Positions 29,901 through 38,166 of a DNA stretch of 55,137 bases are shown in pieces; the first letter of the stretch is position 1, and each line of letters begins with the position of its first letter. The notes beneath the pieces were generated by a model, which did not search any database, was not told where the DNA came from, and worked only from the letters and a program-made list of their open reading frames with translations. Made by a program: the position numbers and the translations under genes. The DNA comes from Peribacillus frigoritolerans (GTDB lineage Bacteria; Bacillota; Bacilli; Bacillales; Bacillaceae), in the NCBI RefSeq assembly GCF_004358755.1, contig NZ_SMZY01000009.1:1-55137 (forward strand). Direction: 5' to 3'.

Positions 29901-30510
29901 GGATTGAATCAATCTCGGTATCAAACAGTTCAATCCGGATCGGATATTCTTCTGTAAGAGGATAGATATCCATAATCCCGCCTCTTAAACTGAACTCTCC
30001 AGGAGCTGAAACCATTCCGGCTCTTTCATACCCCATCGTAATCAAAGATGCCATTGTTTTTTCAAGATCCAAATCTTGTCCAAGCTTTAAGTGAAACTGA
30101 TTTTCAAGCCATGCTTCCTTAGGCGGCAAAAATCTTCTGAGTGCTGCGACCGGAGCAACGATAATTCTTTTTTTATCTTGTGATAGTTGATTCAGCACTT
30201 CCATTCTCTGTGCTTTTAACTCCGGACTTGCTACAGCAAGTTCCGATGCAATTAATTCGTTCACCGGATACAGCAGAACCTGATCACCGACAAGGTTGAC
30301 CAGATCTTCATAGATCTTTTGGGCCTGAAACAAATTATGAGTAATCATTAAAATCGGTTTATTTGAATGCTGATAGAGTGAAGACGTGAAAACAGACCTT
30401 GCAGAGCCGGATAAGCCTGCTACGAGCTGTTCTTTCAAGCCTCCTTGAACTCCTTCAATAATTGTCTGAAAATCGTCATTATCATAAAAGTAATGCTGCA
30501 AACTTTGCAA
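26980..30510 (-). CDS. mfd: transcription-repair coupling factor
   Basis: Removes RNA polymerase stalled at DNA lesions and recruits UvrA. The 1176 residues have the UvrB-like N-terminal region and the RNA-polymerase-interacting segment around GDHVVHVNHGIGKYLG. SF2 helicase motifs include GDVGYGKTEVAIRAAF (Walker A), DEEQRFGV and QLRGRVGRS. The C-terminal TRCF domain contains EVDAYLPEEYI. Start is TTG with AGGGGAGG eight bases upstream. It lies downstream of fin, separated by a terminator. Confidence 0.98.
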   Translation of the reverse strand: MQSLQHYFYDNDDFQTIIEGVQGGLKEQLVAGLSGSARSVFTSSLYQHSNKPILMITHNLFQAQKIYEDLVNLVGDQVLLYPVNELIASELAVASPELKAQRMEVLNQLSQDKKRIIVAPVAALRRFLPPKEAWLENQFHLKLGQDLDLEKTMASLITMGYERAGMVSAPGEFSLRGGIMDIYPLTEEYPIRIELFDTEIDSIRSFNSEDQRSIVKLKEVHIGPAEELVVDQSKINKCIQKLENGLAYSLKRLKDEKQKEILAENIGYELEQLRNGQFNQEMFKYLSYFYEKPASLLDYFHEQTIVVMDEVSRIQEMYENLEKEEADWYTSLLEHGKIVNDVQMSHKYADVLTKTKHPLVYLSLFLRHVPHTSPQNILNVSCKQMQNFHGQMHVLKSEIDRWKKAKFSVVFLGATEERVKKLEGVLADYDITAAFLKKNEAPKLGNLYLMEGDLQTGFELPLQKLAVITEEELFKKRVKKQPKSQKISNAERIKSYSELQVGDHVVHVNHGIGKYLGIETLVINGVHKDYLHIRYHGSDKLYVPVEQIDLIQKYVGSEGKEPKIYKLGGSDWKRVKKKVESSVQDIADDLIKLYAEREASVGYGFSPDGEMQREFESVFPYQETEDQLRSIHEIKLDMERERPMDRLLCGDVGYGKTEVAIRAAFKAVADGKQVALLVPTTILAQQHFETVRERFQDYPINIGLLSRFRSRKEMNETVKGLKNGTVDMVIGTHRLLSKDVTYKELGLLIIDEEQRFGVTHKEKIKQMKANIDVLTLTATPIPRTLHMSMLGVRDLSVIETPPENRFPVQTYVVEYNGGFVREAIERELARGGQVYFLYNRVDDIDRKADEISMLVPDARVTYAHGKMSENELESAMLNFLDGQFDVLVSTTIIETGVDIPNVNTLIVHDADKMGLSQLYQLRGRVGRSSRIAYAYFTYRKDKVLTEVAEKRLQAIKEFTELGSGFKIAMRDLSIRGAGNLLGAQQHGFIDSVGFDLYSQMLKEAIEERREDGPKEKPFQVEIDLEVDAYLPEEYISDGRQKIDIYKRFRAVASLADLEELQEEIVDRFGDYPAEVGYLLQIAKLKVFAVQEKVDMIKQDKDTVALFVSEDASRLVDGQKLFELSNKYGRAVGLGMDGKRLKITIQIKGVNTEKWLNIASELLNGLGSVKKEEISAN

Positions 30511-30634
30511 AGGCTAAAACCTCCCCTTTTGTTAGTGATAGAAAGGCGGATGTCGATCTCTCTATTAATGGCTCGACAGGAGCAAAAACTAGCACCTGCA
30601 CCATAAGCCCAGTTACTGGATTTAACGGAAAAAT

Positions 30635-30660
30635 GCCTTGGTTCCTTTCGTCACCAAAGC
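30635..30660 (-). terminator. fin terminator
   Basis: Eight-base-pair stem GCTTTGGT/ACCAAGGC, followed by ATTTTTCC on the minus strand, six bases after the fin stop. Confidence 0.75.
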
Positions 30661-30665
30661 TTCCC

Positions 30666-30896
30666 CTATTGAATAAAACGCTGCAGCTGATGATAGTCAG
30701 GATTTCGCTCTAATGCTTCCTGACAATCCTCGCAAATGGTTTTTACAAGTATATCGCCATTCGACTCATATGATATCATTTCTTGTCTCTCTTCCTGCGA
30801 CAGGTGATGAAATCCCAGTTGTTCGCTGTAAACTGAAACGCTGTCAATTGTTCCAACTTCTACGCCGCAATGACGGCATTTATAGTGTAGCGCCAT
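30666..30896 (-). CDS. fin: anti-sigma-F factor Fin
   Basis: Small forespore protein that switches off sigma-F to allow the change to sigma-G. The 76 residues contain two CxxC zinc motifs (CRHC and CEDC) and the conserved [10 protein letters not shown] and [20 protein letters not shown] segments of B. subtilis Fin (YabK). ATG start with AGGAGGGG. The promoter matches both sigma-F and sigma-G patterns. A hairpin could hide the ribosome-binding site on longer mRNA (separate entries). Confidence 0.96.
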   Translation of the reverse strand: MALHYKCRHCGVEVGTIDSVSVYSEQLGFHHLSQEERQEMISYESNGDILVKTICEDCQEALERNPDYHQLQRFIQ

Positions 30897-30902
30897 TGAA
30901 AA

Positions 30903-30947
30903 GCCCCTCCTGAAAAGGTTTTTAACTCTAGTATGAACCTTCAGGAG
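30903..30947 (-). promoter_or_regulatory. hairpin that can sequester the fin ribosome-binding site
   Basis: Minus strand: CTCCTGAAGGTT (30936-30947) pairs with AACCTTTTCAGGAG (30907-30920), with a two-base bulge. The 3' arm contains part of the fin Shine-Dalgarno AGGAGGGG. The loop carries the -10 of the fin promoter, so mRNA started there lacks the 5' arm. Only transcripts reading through from pth could form it. Confidence 0.6.
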
Positions 30948-30958
30948 TCCGCTTATAC
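30929..30958 (-). promoter_or_regulatory. fin promoter, sigma-G and sigma-F
   Basis: Minus strand GTATA (30954-30958), 18 bases, CATACTA (30929-30935): a perfect sigma-G match. Counted with a 15-base spacer, the same -35 precedes GTTCATACTA, close to sigma-F GGNNAWNHTR. B. subtilis fin is likewise expressed by both. Start near 30922. Confidence 0.8.
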
Positions 30959-30961
30959 TCT

Positions 30962-31519
30962 TCAGTTATATTTGTTCATCACCTGTAAAAAAGGCTCTTT
31001 AATAAAGCTTTCACATGCATCTGCAGATAATGAGATTGCGTCTTTTATGCTCGGCTGTTCTTCTTTTCCAAAAGAGCCCAAAACATAATTTGAAACGCTC
31101 ATGCCGCCAGATGGACGGTCGATTCCAATGCGGACACGGTTAAATTCCTGTGTGTTTAAATGCTGGATCATTGATTTGATTCCATTATGTCCGCCTGCAC
31201 TGCCCTTTGTTCTCAGACGCACTTTTCCAGCCGGCAAATCAAGATCATCGTAAATGACAGCGATGTCTTTATCCTCAATTTCATAATAGTCCATCAATGG
31301 TCTGATGCACTCACCTGAGAGGTTCATATATGTAAGTGGTTTTAATAATATGATTTTCTCGCCAGAAACATGACCGATTCCAAAGATTCCGTTAAACTTT
31401 GAACGATCAAGAGGGATGTTCAACCGCTTTGAAAGTTCGTCAATCGCCATAAATCCGACATTGTGCCGCGTATCCTCATATTGCTTCCCTGGATTCCCAA
31501 GTCCAATGAATAGTTTCAT
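30962..31519 (-). CDS. pth: peptidyl-tRNA hydrolase
   Basis: Frees tRNA from prematurely released peptidyl-tRNA; called spoVC in B. subtilis. The 185 residues begin [23 protein letters not shown], a stretch holding the catalytic His and Asn. [29 protein letters not shown] and HNGIKSMI follow. Start at ATG 31519 after GGCAGG; the 44-codon in-frame extension upstream has no family similarity. It precedes fin and follows ctc. Confidence 0.96.
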   Translation of the reverse strand: MKLFIGLGNPGKQYEDTRHNVGFMAIDELSKRLNIPLDRSKFNGIFGIGHVSGEKIILLKPLTYMNLSGECIRPLMDYYEIEDKDIAVIYDDLDLPAGKVRLRTKGSAGGHNGIKSMIQHLNTQEFNRVRIGIDRPSGGMSVSNYVLGSFGKEEQPSIKDAISLSADACESFIKEPFLQVMNKYN

Positions 31520-31696
31520 TCTCGTACCTGCCTTTATTCTAGAAGTGGTATGGCTGTGCTTAAGGGTGTCCGCCTTGGCCATACTCCCTCGGGTTATGTT
31601 CAAAAAGGATGATGCGGAGTGGAGCAGAGTTACCCCAATCATAATCATCACCCTAAGTTTAGTATCTTTTTTCTCTATTTAAACAATACCATAAAA

Positions 31697-31721
31697 AACG
31701 CAGCCATTAAATGGCTACGTT
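31697..31721 (-). terminator. ctc terminator
   Basis: Twelve-base-pair stem AACGTAGCCATT/AATGGCTGCGTT (one G-U pair) followed by TTTTTT on the minus strand, eight bases after the ctc stop. Confidence 0.9.
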
Positions 31722-31728
31722 CTGCAAA

Positions 31729-32379
31729 TTATGATTGTTTTTCGTCTTCTGAGGAACCTTCTTCGTTCTCTCTGCCTTCAGCATTATCCGGCTCGCCAGA
31801 TTCCTGCTGCTCGCCGCTGTCAATTTCCTCTTCTTGCTGAGGAGGAAGGATAGAAGCAACCACTTCATCTTCTTCATGATTGAATGTGTACTTGCCTGAA
31901 ACCTTCACATCTTTAATTGTCAGGGTATCGTTGACGCCAAGCTCTGAAATATCCACCTCAATGGATTGCGGGATATCACCAGGTTTAGCTGTAATTGATG
32001 CCTGATACATTGGCTGCTGAAGCACTCCGCCGTCTTTTACGCCAGCTGCATCGCCTGTCAGCGTAACCGGAACCTCAACCACTACGTCTTCTTTAAGGTT
32101 GACGACATGGAAATCAGCATGCACAATTTCATTTTTAAGAGGGTCAGTCTGCATTTCATAAAGCATGACCGAATGAGACTTTCCATTTAAATCAAGTTTT
32201 ATAATCGCGTTGCGTCCTTCTTCACGCAGCGTTTTAATTAATTCGATACTATCTAAGGAGATTGATTTTGTATCAGTTGACTTACCATAAATGACAGCAG
32301 GAACTTGTCCCTGTTCACGGACCTTTCTTCTAGCCGAGTTTGTAAATTCTGTTCGTTCTTGCACTTTTAATGTTGTCAT
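31729..32379 (-). CDS. ctc: ribosomal protein L25/general stress protein Ctc
   Basis: Binds 5S rRNA; in B. subtilis it is induced by sigma-B under stress. The 216 residues comprise the L25 domain (about 1-95: QVPAVIYGKSTDTKSISLD) and the TL5 C-terminal beta domain (about 97-185). A strongly acidic tail of Glu/Gln/Asp follows. Start at ATG 32379; the in-frame GTG upstream lies within the ribosome-binding site. The sigma-B promoter is clear. Confidence 0.96.
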   Translation of the reverse strand: MTTLKVQERTEFTNSARRKVREQGQVPAVIYGKSTDTKSISLDSIELIKTLREEGRNAIIKLDLNGKSHSVMLYEMQTDPLKNEIVHADFHVVNLKEDVVVEVPVTLTGDAAGVKDGGVLQQPMYQASITAKPGDIPQSIEVDISELGVNDTLTIKDVKVSGKYTFNHEEDEVVASILPPQQEEEIDSGEQQESGEPDNAEGRENEEGSSEDEKQS

Positions 32380-32420
32380 AATCCAAAACACCTTCCTAAC
32401 GATAAGTTATGTCTTATTTA

Positions 32421-32446
32421 ATTCCCATTATTGTCAGGGTCTAAAC
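32421..32446 (-). promoter_or_regulatory. ctc promoter, sigma-B
   Basis: Minus strand GTTTAG (32441-32446), 14 bases, GGGAAT (32421-32426). This fits the sigma-B consensus GTTTAA-N12-14-GGGTAT closely and lies 40 bases before ctc, a classical sigma-B gene. Confidence 0.85.
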
Positions 32447-32618
32447 ATTTTTCTTAAGAAAAGGATGGTTTTGTCTCGGCTGCTGACTTTCATATAAAGT
32501 TAATAAAACGATTGCGAACACGTATTTAAAACAAAAGCTGTTTTTGCATAGATTGTTGTTTTTCATTATCAATGGTTTTAAACATTTAAACAAAATATAA
32601 GAAAAGAGCCCAACAAAA

Positions 32619-32650
32619 ACACCCTCTTAGCCCGAAGGCGATGAGGGTGT
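32619..32650 (-). terminator. prs terminator
   Basis: Stem ACACCCTC/GAGGGTGT with an inner GCC/GGC pairing, then TTTTTGTT on the minus strand, 13 bases after the prs stop. Confidence 0.9.
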
Positions 32651-32662
32651 GCTGGAAAAGCA

Positions 32663-33616
32663 TTAATCAAAAAGTGTGCTGACAGATTGCTCTTCATGAA
32701 CGCGGATAATAGCTTCACCAATTAGTGGAGCAACTGACAGCTGTTTCAGCTTGCCAATTTTCTTCTCTTCGCCCAAAGCAATAGAATTTGTAACGATTAA
32801 TTCTTTAATATTTGAGTTTTCAATACGCTCAATCGCAGGTCCTGATAAAACAGGGTGTGTACAGCAAGCATAAACTTCTGTTGCTCCGTTTTCTACTAAT
32901 GCGTTAGCAGCAAGTGTAATCGTTCCAGCTGTATCAATAATATCATCAATTAATATAGCTGTTTTGCCTTCAATGTTACCAACAATGTTCATAACTTCAG
33001 CAACATTTGGTCTTGGTCGGCGTTTGTCGATGATCGCAATCGGCGCTTTCAAACGATCTGCAAGTTTGCGGGCGCGCGTTACGCCGCCGTGGTCAGGCGA
33101 AACAATGACGATGTCCTTCAAGTCTTTTTCAAGGAAGTACTCTGAAAGAATCGGCACACCCATTAGATGGTCAATTAAGATGTCAAAGAATCCCTGAATT
33201 TGCGGAGCATGCAGATCAAGAGTGATGACGCGGTCAGCGCCAGCCGTTTCAAGCAAGTTAGCAACAAGCTTAGCCGTAATCGGCTCACGAGCGCGTGCTT
33301 TGCGGTCTTGGCGTGCATAGCCATAGTAAGGCATAACAATATTGATTGTCTTAGCAGATGCACGCTTAAGCGCATCAATCATGATCAATACTTCCATCAA
33401 GTGTTCATTAACCGGAGCACTCGTTGATTGAATAACGAATACATCACAGCCGCGGATACTTTCTTCAATGTTAATTTGAACTTCCCCATCACTGAAACGA
33501 GTTACCGAACATTTACCTAAATCAACACCAACTTCATCTGCAATCTCTTTAGCTAAAGCTGTGTTTGAATTTAATGTAAAAATCTTTAAATTAGAATCTG
33601 CATAACGATTAGACAT
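32663..33616 (-). CDS. prs: ribose-phosphate pyrophosphokinase (PRPP synthetase)
   Basis: Makes PRPP from ribose 5-phosphate and ATP for nucleotide, histidine and tryptophan synthesis. The 317 residues include the flexible catalytic segment [42 protein letters not shown] and the PRPP loop [16 protein letters not shown] start with GGAGG at an unusually long 12-base distance. It is co-transcribed with glmU, as in other Bacilli, across a 146-base gap holding a repeat-like element. Confidence 0.98.
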   Translation of the reverse strand: MSNRYADSNLKIFTLNSNTALAKEIADEVGVDLGKCSVTRFSDGEVQINIEESIRGCDVFVIQSTSAPVNEHLMEVLIMIDALKRASAKTINIVMPYYGYARQDRKARAREPITAKLVANLLETAGADRVITLDLHAPQIQGFFDILIDHLMGVPILSEYFLEKDLKDIVIVSPDHGGVTRARKLADRLKAPIAIIDKRRPRPNVAEVMNIVGNIEGKTAILIDDIIDTAGTITLAANALVENGATEVYACCTHPVLSGPAIERIENSNIKELIVTNSIALGEEKKIGKLKQLSVAPLIGEAIIRVHEEQSVSTLFD

Positions 33617-33666
33617 ATTAAAAGGAGACCTCCACTAGGTTTTATTAATATTGAGAAGTAATTAAT

Positions 33667-33760
33667 CTTGCGCATTGATGTCCAGCTGAAGCGCCCTAAT
33701 TCCTCGATCAGGACGGTCCTGCCATGCCTGCACTGAACAGAACAAGGCGCCTTCGCTTTT
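33667..33760 (-). repeat. degenerate Bacillaceae intergenic repeat-like element
   Basis: Directly after the glmU stop, the minus strand reads GAAAAGCGAAGGCGCC, about 55 bases with an AGGACGGTCCT palindrome, then GGGCGCTTCAGCTGGACA. These ends resemble, from memory, a GC-richer repeat family scattered between Bacillaceae genes that starts near GAAAAGCGCAAGCGCC and ends near GGCGCTGGAGCTGGACA. The ends are imperfect inverted copies of each other. There is no coding frame or T tail. Confidence 0.5.
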
Positions 33761-33762
33761 CT

Positions 33763-35118
33763 TTACTTCATATACTCATCTTTATTGACTTGTCTTGCAC
33801 GCGCAATAGAAAGCGCCTTGCCAGGTACATCATCCGTAATAGTCGAACCTGCAGCAACATACGCGCCTTGACCAACCGTTACCGGTGCAATTAAGTTTGA
33901 ATTGCAGCCTATGAAAGCTCCATCCTCAATTTTAGTAAGGAATTTATTCTTGCCGTCATAATTGACCGTAATGGATCCGCAGCCAAGGTTAACATCTGCG
34001 CCGACTTCAGCATCGCCGATATAGCTTAAGTGTGAAGCTTTGCTCGCTTTGCCCATTGCTGATTTCTTGATTTCGACAAAATTGCCGATCTTCACTTCAT
34101 CTGCAATAGACGATGCAGGTCTGATGTGCGCAAATGGCCCGATATTTACATCATGGCCAATTTCACTGTCATGTGCAACAGACTGGCGGATTGTTGTACG
34201 ATCTCCAACCGTGCAGTCTTTCACTTCAGTATGAGGTCCAATTATGGAATCTTCCCCAATAACGGTATTGCCTGAAATGACTGTGCCAGGGTAAATCACA
34301 GTGTCACGTCCAATTTTAGCATCACTTGAGATGTATGTGTTGTCAGGATCAATAATGGAAACCCCGTTTTTCATATGAAAGGCGTTTACCCGCTTTTTCA
34401 TATACTGCTCAGCTTGCGCAAGAGCTACTCTGTCATTTACTCCAAGCGTCTCTTCAAAAGATGCCGTCTGGAATGCAGAAACGATTTCATTGTTTGTTTT
34501 TAGGATTTCAATCACATCAGGGAGATAATATTCGCCTTGAGAATTGTCATTTGACACTTTCTTCAGTGCATCGAAAAGAGCACGGTTGTCAAAGCAATAC
34601 GTTCCGGTATTGATCTCTTTGATCAAAAGTTCTTCAACATTTGAATCTTTGTGCTCTACAATTTTCTCAACGTGGCCTTCAGTATTTCTGACGACACGGC
34701 CGTAGCCTGCAGGATCATCTGCTTTCGCTGTAAGAATTGTAGCTTTTGCATTTATTTCTTTATGATGAGAAAGTAAAGATGCCATTGTATCTGCTGTTAT
34801 TAAAGGAGTGTCTCCGCAGATAACAATAGTCGTTCCGTCTTGATCTTCTAAATGAGCTGCTGCCTGCATAACAGCATGAGCCGTTCCGAGCTGTTCGCTT
34901 TGAACAGCATACAGGACGCTTTCGCCTAGCTGATCTTGTACTTTTTCCGCTCCGTGACCCACTATGGCAACGATTTTGCTTAAATCTAATTTAGAAACTT
35001 CATCAACAACATGCTGAACCATTGGCTTGCCGCCTACTGGATGCAGCACTTTATAAAGCTTTGATTTCATTCTAGTGCCTTGTCCGGCAGCTAAAATTAC
35101 TGCGTATCGGTTATCCAT
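33763..35118 (-). CDS. glmU: bifunctional GlcNAc-1-P uridyltransferase / GlcN-1-P acetyltransferase
   Basis: Makes UDP-N-acetylglucosamine for peptidoglycan and teichoic acids. The 451 residues have an N-terminal nucleotidyltransferase domain ([25 protein letters not shown]) to about residue 230. A C-terminal left-handed beta-helix with hexapeptide repeats ([14 protein letters not shown]) and the catalytic region ([18 protein letters not shown]) follow. Start at ATG 35118 ([12 protein letters not shown]) with GGAGG, not the 16-codon upstream extension. Confidence 0.98.
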   Translation of the reverse strand: MDNRYAVILAAGQGTRMKSKLYKVLHPVGGKPMVQHVVDEVSKLDLSKIVAIVGHGAEKVQDQLGESVLYAVQSEQLGTAHAVMQAAAHLEDQDGTTIVICGDTPLITADTMASLLSHHKEINAKATILTAKADDPAGYGRVVRNTEGHVEKIVEHKDSNVEELLIKEINTGTYCFDNRALFDALKKVSNDNSQGEYYLPDVIEILKTNNEIVSAFQTASFEETLGVNDRVALAQAEQYMKKRVNAFHMKNGVSIIDPDNTYISSDAKIGRDTVIYPGTVISGNTVIGEDSIIGPHTEVKDCTVGDRTTIRQSVAHDSEIGHDVNIGPFAHIRPASSIADEVKIGNFVEIKKSAMGKASKASHLSYIGDAEVGADVNLGCGSITVNYDGKNKFLTKIEDGAFIGCNSNLIAPVTVGQGAYVAAGSTITDDVPGKALSIARARQVNKDEYMK

Positions 35119-35154
35119 ATTTAGGCCTCCAATATACCTTTTTATCCATAGAAA

Positions 35155-35183
35155 AATATATCTCAAATAGACCCTTATTTCAA
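35155..35183 (-). promoter_or_regulatory. glmU-prs promoter, sigma-A
   Basis: Minus strand TTGAAA (35178-35183), 17 bases, TATATT (35155-35160), 37 bases before the glmU start and downstream of the spoVG terminator. Confidence 0.65.
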
Positions 35184-35284
35184 GAAAACATATGAAAGTA
35201 CATAATTTTTCATAAAATTGTCATGATATGTAAGGCTCTTTTCTTCTTTAACCAGCAATCTTAGTTTTGGCTGTTAAAAACAAA

Positions 35285-35315
35285 AAAGCCGAATAGGACT
35301 AAGTCCCACCCGACT
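35285..35315 (-). terminator. spoVG terminator
   Basis: Thirteen-base-pair stem with several G-U pairs (AGTCGGGTGGGAC / GTCCTATTCGGCT) and a TTA loop, followed by TTTTT on the minus strand. Confidence 0.85.
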
Positions 35316-35334
35316 TTTAAAGTGCTTCATATGA

Positions 35335-35625
35335 TCAAGAAGCGCCTGCTTCTTCAAATTCAACTTCTAGTTCACCTAAACGATGATACTCGGCTAATAC
35401 GGCCTCTTGAATTTTCCCGCGAGTTCCAGAATTAATAGGATGTGCGATATCTCGAAACTCTCCGTCTGGAGTGCGTTTGCTTGGCATTGCTACAAAAAGG
35501 CCATTGTTACCATCAATCACACGAATATCATGAACAACAAACTCATGATCCAACGTAATTGATGCAATCGCTCTCATGCGGCCTTCGGTGTTTACGCGGC
35601 GTAATCTTACGTCAGTTACTTCCAT
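35335..35625 (-). CDS. spoVG: septation/regulatory RNA-binding protein SpoVG
   Basis: Small, highly conserved protein affecting septation and sporulation, and reported to bind nucleic acid in several Gram-positive bacteria. The 96 residues are nearly identical to B. subtilis SpoVG by recall ([40 protein letters not shown]). Start at ATG 35625 with AAAGGTGG. The sigma-H promoter lies in an A/T-rich segment where AbrB represses the B. subtilis gene. Confidence 0.98.
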   Translation of the reverse strand: MEVTDVRLRRVNTEGRMRAIASITLDHEFVVHDIRVIDGNNGLFVAMPSKRTPDGEFRDIAHPINSGTRGKIQEAVLAEYHRLGELEVEFEEAGAS

Positions 35626-35668
35626 TCTGTTCACCACCTTTTCCTGTATGAAAAACTTTAGTTAAGTT

Positions 35669-35693
35669 ATTCAACGGAATTTTTCTTTTTCCT
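35669..35693 (-). promoter_or_regulatory. spoVG promoter, sigma-H
   Basis: Minus strand GCAGGAAAA with AGGA at 35690-35693, a 17-base interval, and GAAT at 35669-35672. By recall the AGGA-N17-GAAT layout is the same as in the classical B. subtilis spoVG sigma-H promoter. Upstream DNA is strongly A/T-rich. Confidence 0.8.
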
Positions 35694-35841
35694 GCAAGAA
35701 TGGAAAAATATTTTGAAAAATCAGGTGATTTTGCACATTTTTTATTTTTGCTTTGTTTTTGACGTTCATTCATGAGATTAAGCTGGACTGTTATCCCTGC
35801 AGGTCCCCAAAAAAACAATATTATTCTTGCAAAAAAAATGA

Positions 35842-36219
35842 TCAGTCCACAGAAGCAATAACTTCAATTTCCACCATAGCGTCTTTAGGCAATCTGGCTA
35901 CTTCAACACATGAACGGGCAGGTTTAAGTTCGCTGAAGTATTCGCCATACACAACGTTAAATGCAGCGAAGGTATTCATATCTTTTAAAAATACGGTTGC
36001 TTTTACGACAGTCTGCAGAGAGGCACCCGCTTCTTCAAGGACAGCTTTTAAATTTGAAAAAACCTGATGTGTCTGTTCTTCTATTGAGCCATTTACCATT
36101 TCACCTTCAGGAGTGAGCGGAATTTGACCGGAACTGAAGAATAAACGGTCAATAATCATTCCCTGACAATATGGTCCAATGGCTGCCGGAGCTTTTTTTG
36201 TATCAACTTTTCTCATCAT
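35842..36219 (-). CDS. ridA: RidA family enamine/imine deaminase
   Basis: Hydrolyses reactive 2-aminoacrylate-type enamines formed by PLP enzymes; B. subtilis YabJ is also reported to influence PurR regulation. The 125 residues show [32 protein letters not shown] and the signature [24 protein letters not shown] with the substrate-binding Arg. Two adjacent ATG codons are possible starts. It starts nine bases after purR, the conserved purR-yabJ pair. Confidence 0.95.
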   Translation of the reverse strand: MMRKVDTKKAPAAIGPYCQGMIIDRLFFSSGQIPLTPEGEMVNGSIEEQTHQVFSNLKAVLEEAGASLQTVVKATVFLKDMNTFAAFNVVYGEYFSELKPARSCVEVARLPKDAMVEIEVIASVD

Positions 36220-36228
36220 AATCTCTCC

Positions 36229-37065
36229 CTATAATGTTACTTGGTTTAAGAAGCGGAAGAAGTTTCCGTCCATGACATCAATTTGTTTATCTTTTACATT
36301 TACATCTGTTAATTTCACTACAGATATGTATTCATCAACAAGGCGTTCTTCTACACCTTCTGATTCAACCAGCACGCCGATTCCAGCGAGATTTGCATTA
36401 AACTCTTCAAGCATGCTGACCATTCCATTTATTGTTCCGCCGGCTTTCATAAAGTCGTCAATAATCAGGACATTTGACCCTGTCTTCAGACTTCTTTTTG
36501 ATAAAACCATTGTCTGAATTCTCTTGGATGACCCTGATACATAATTGATGCTGACAGTCGGCCCTTCTGTCACCTTACTGTCTTTTCTAACAATGACAAC
36601 CGGAACGTTCAGCTGATTTGCAACTGCGTAAGCAACAGGAATTCCTTTTGTTGCCACAGTCATGACGATATCAATTTTCCGGTCTGCGAAAACAGATGCA
36701 AATAAACGGCCAATTTGATTGACGATCGTCGGGTTGCCAAGTATATCTGTTAAATATAAATATCCCCCAGGCAGCAGGCGTTCAGGTTTTGCCATAAGAG
36801 TGCAAAGCTCAGAAATAATTTCTTTTGCTTCGCTTACCCCGATTTTAGGAATAAATTTAACTCCTCCGGCAGCGCCCGGCACGGTTAAAAGGGAACCGAT
36901 GCCCCGCTGTTCAAAGGTTTGCTTTATGATCGTCAAATCTTCACTGATTGAAGACTTGGCTGATTGGTACTGATCAGAGAAAAAAGTTAAGGGAACAAGT
37001 GCATGTGGATGTTGTAGCAAGTAATAAGTCATATCAACAAGCCTTCCACTGCGACGAAATTTCAT
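36229..37065 (-). CDS. purR: purine operon repressor PurR
   Basis: PRPP-sensing repressor of purine synthesis and transport genes. The 278 residues join a winged helix (1-74; FRRSGRLVDMTYYLLQHP) to a phosphoribosyltransferase-like domain with the PRPP loop VLIIDDFMKAGGT. It is the Bacillus type, not the LacI-type enterobacterial PurR. ATG start with GGAGG. A PurBox-like half site lies between its promoter and start, suggesting autoregulation. Confidence 0.97.
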   Translation of the reverse strand: MKFRRSGRLVDMTYYLLQHPHALVPLTFFSDQYQSAKSSISEDLTIIKQTFEQRGIGSLLTVPGAAGGVKFIPKIGVSEAKEIISELCTLMAKPERLLPGGYLYLTDILGNPTIVNQIGRLFASVFADRKIDIVMTVATKGIPVAYAVANQLNVPVVIVRKDSKVTEGPTVSINYVSGSSKRIQTMVLSKRSLKTGSNVLIIDDFMKAGGTINGMVSMLEEFNANLAGIGVLVESEGVEERLVDEYISVVKLTDVNVKDKQIDVMDGNFFRFLNQVTL

Positions 37066-37078
37066 GGAATAACCTCCA

Positions 37079-37091
37079 AAATCCGAATATT
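37079..37091 (+). promoter_or_regulatory. PurBox-like half site before purR
   Basis: Plus strand AAATCCGAATATT matches AWWWCCGAACWWT at 12 of 13 positions. It lies just downstream of the predicted purR transcription start, a suitable place for repression. A clear second inverted copy was not found. Confidence 0.45.
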
Positions 37092-37099
37092 TTAAAGAT

Positions 37100-37128
37100 A
37101 ATATAACTTAATATACGTATTTAATCAA
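37100..37128 (-). promoter_or_regulatory. purR-ridA promoter, sigma-A
   Basis: Minus strand TTGATT (37123-37128), 17 bases, TATATT (37100-37105). The -35 overlaps the ispE stop region; start near 37093. Confidence 0.65.
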
Positions 37129-37990
37129 GGCTATTCCGTTCCCCAAGCAATCTGACAGCAAATACCTGATCGCAAAAACCCCTTAATCCATTGTATACAC
37201 GATGGAGCCTCGATTCATAGCGGACAAGGCCAAATACAGTAGGCCCGCTACCGCTCATTAGGACAGCATCTGCACCAAACCGCTTCATTTGATCTTTAAT
37301 ATTTGCTACCTCCGGATACATCTTTAAAGTAACACCTTCGAGAACATTTCCTAAGAGACTGCAAATCTGATCAAAATCCTGCGCCTTGATTCCTTCAATC
37401 ATTCCATCTACATCAGGATGGTCAACAGCATCCAAATTCAAATTGCGGTACACATCAGCAGTGGATACTCCAATTGTCGGCTTTGCAAGCACGACCCAGC
37501 AATGAGGGGGTGTATCGATATGCTGAATTTTTTCACCCCGGCCGGTAGCAAGTGCGGTTCCGCCATACACACAGAATGAAACATCTGAACCAATCTCTGC
37601 TCCAAGCTCTGCAAGCTCGTCTAAGCTGAGTCCAATCTTCCATAATCGATTCAGCCCTCTGAGAGTAGCAGCTGCATCACTGCTGCCTCCTGCCAGCCCG
37701 GCAGCTACTGGAATCACCTTTGTGATGGCTATCGAGACGCCTTTTTTTACACCGTACCGCTTTTTTAACAACGAAGCAGCCTGATAGGCTAAATTCCGCT
37801 GATCATCCGGAACAAACCGATTATGAGAAATGATTTTAATCTCATCAGACGGAAGCTCGACAAGCTCAACGCGATCGGCAAGATCGATGGTTGTCATAAT
37901 CATTTTCACTTCATGAAATCCATCTGTTCTTTTATGAAGGACATCGAGCGAAAGATTAATTTTAGCCGGCGCTTTCTCCAATATACGCAA
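37121..37990 (-). CDS. ispE: 4-diphosphocytidyl-2-C-methylerythritol kinase
   Basis: GHMP-family kinase of the non-mevalonate isoprenoid pathway. The 289 residues show [20 protein letters not shown], the ATP loop [20 protein letters not shown] and a C-terminal [13 protein letters not shown] start it at TTG 37990 ([13 protein letters not shown]), six bases after AGGTG, giving the length I recall for the B. subtilis enzyme. The in-frame ATG and GTG just upstream sit too close to the ribosome-binding site. Confidence 0.95.
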   Translation of the reverse strand: MRILEKAPAKINLSLDVLHKRTDGFHEVKMIMTTIDLADRVELVELPSDEIKIISHNRFVPDDQRNLAYQAASLLKKRYGVKKGVSIAITKVIPVAAGLAGGSSDAAATLRGLNRLWKIGLSLDELAELGAEIGSDVSFCVYGGTALATGRGEKIQHIDTPPHCWVVLAKPTIGVSTADVYRNLNLDAVDHPDVDGMIEGIKAQDFDQICSLLGNVLEGVTLKMYPEVANIKDQMKRFGADAVLMSGSGPTVFGLVRYESRLHRVYNGLRGFCDQVFAVRLLGERNSLD

Positions 37991-38117
37991 CATTTTCACC
38001 TACTTTTAACGAACTGAAATTATCCACATTGTACCACAAATAGAATGAATATAACGCAGTTTTCGACATTTCCGCTTAATGATGGAATATTTGAAATATC
38101 AGTGCTTTTATTGTGAT

Positions 38118-38145
38118 AAAAAGCCGGAGCTTGTCGCCCCGGCTT
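38118..38145 (-). terminator. sspF terminator
   Basis: Stem AAGCCGGGGC/GCTCCGGCTT (38121-38145) followed by TTTTAT on the minus strand, 22 bases after the sspF stop. Confidence 0.88.
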
Positions 38146-38166
38146 CTGCCGTCAGTTTTTTAAGCT

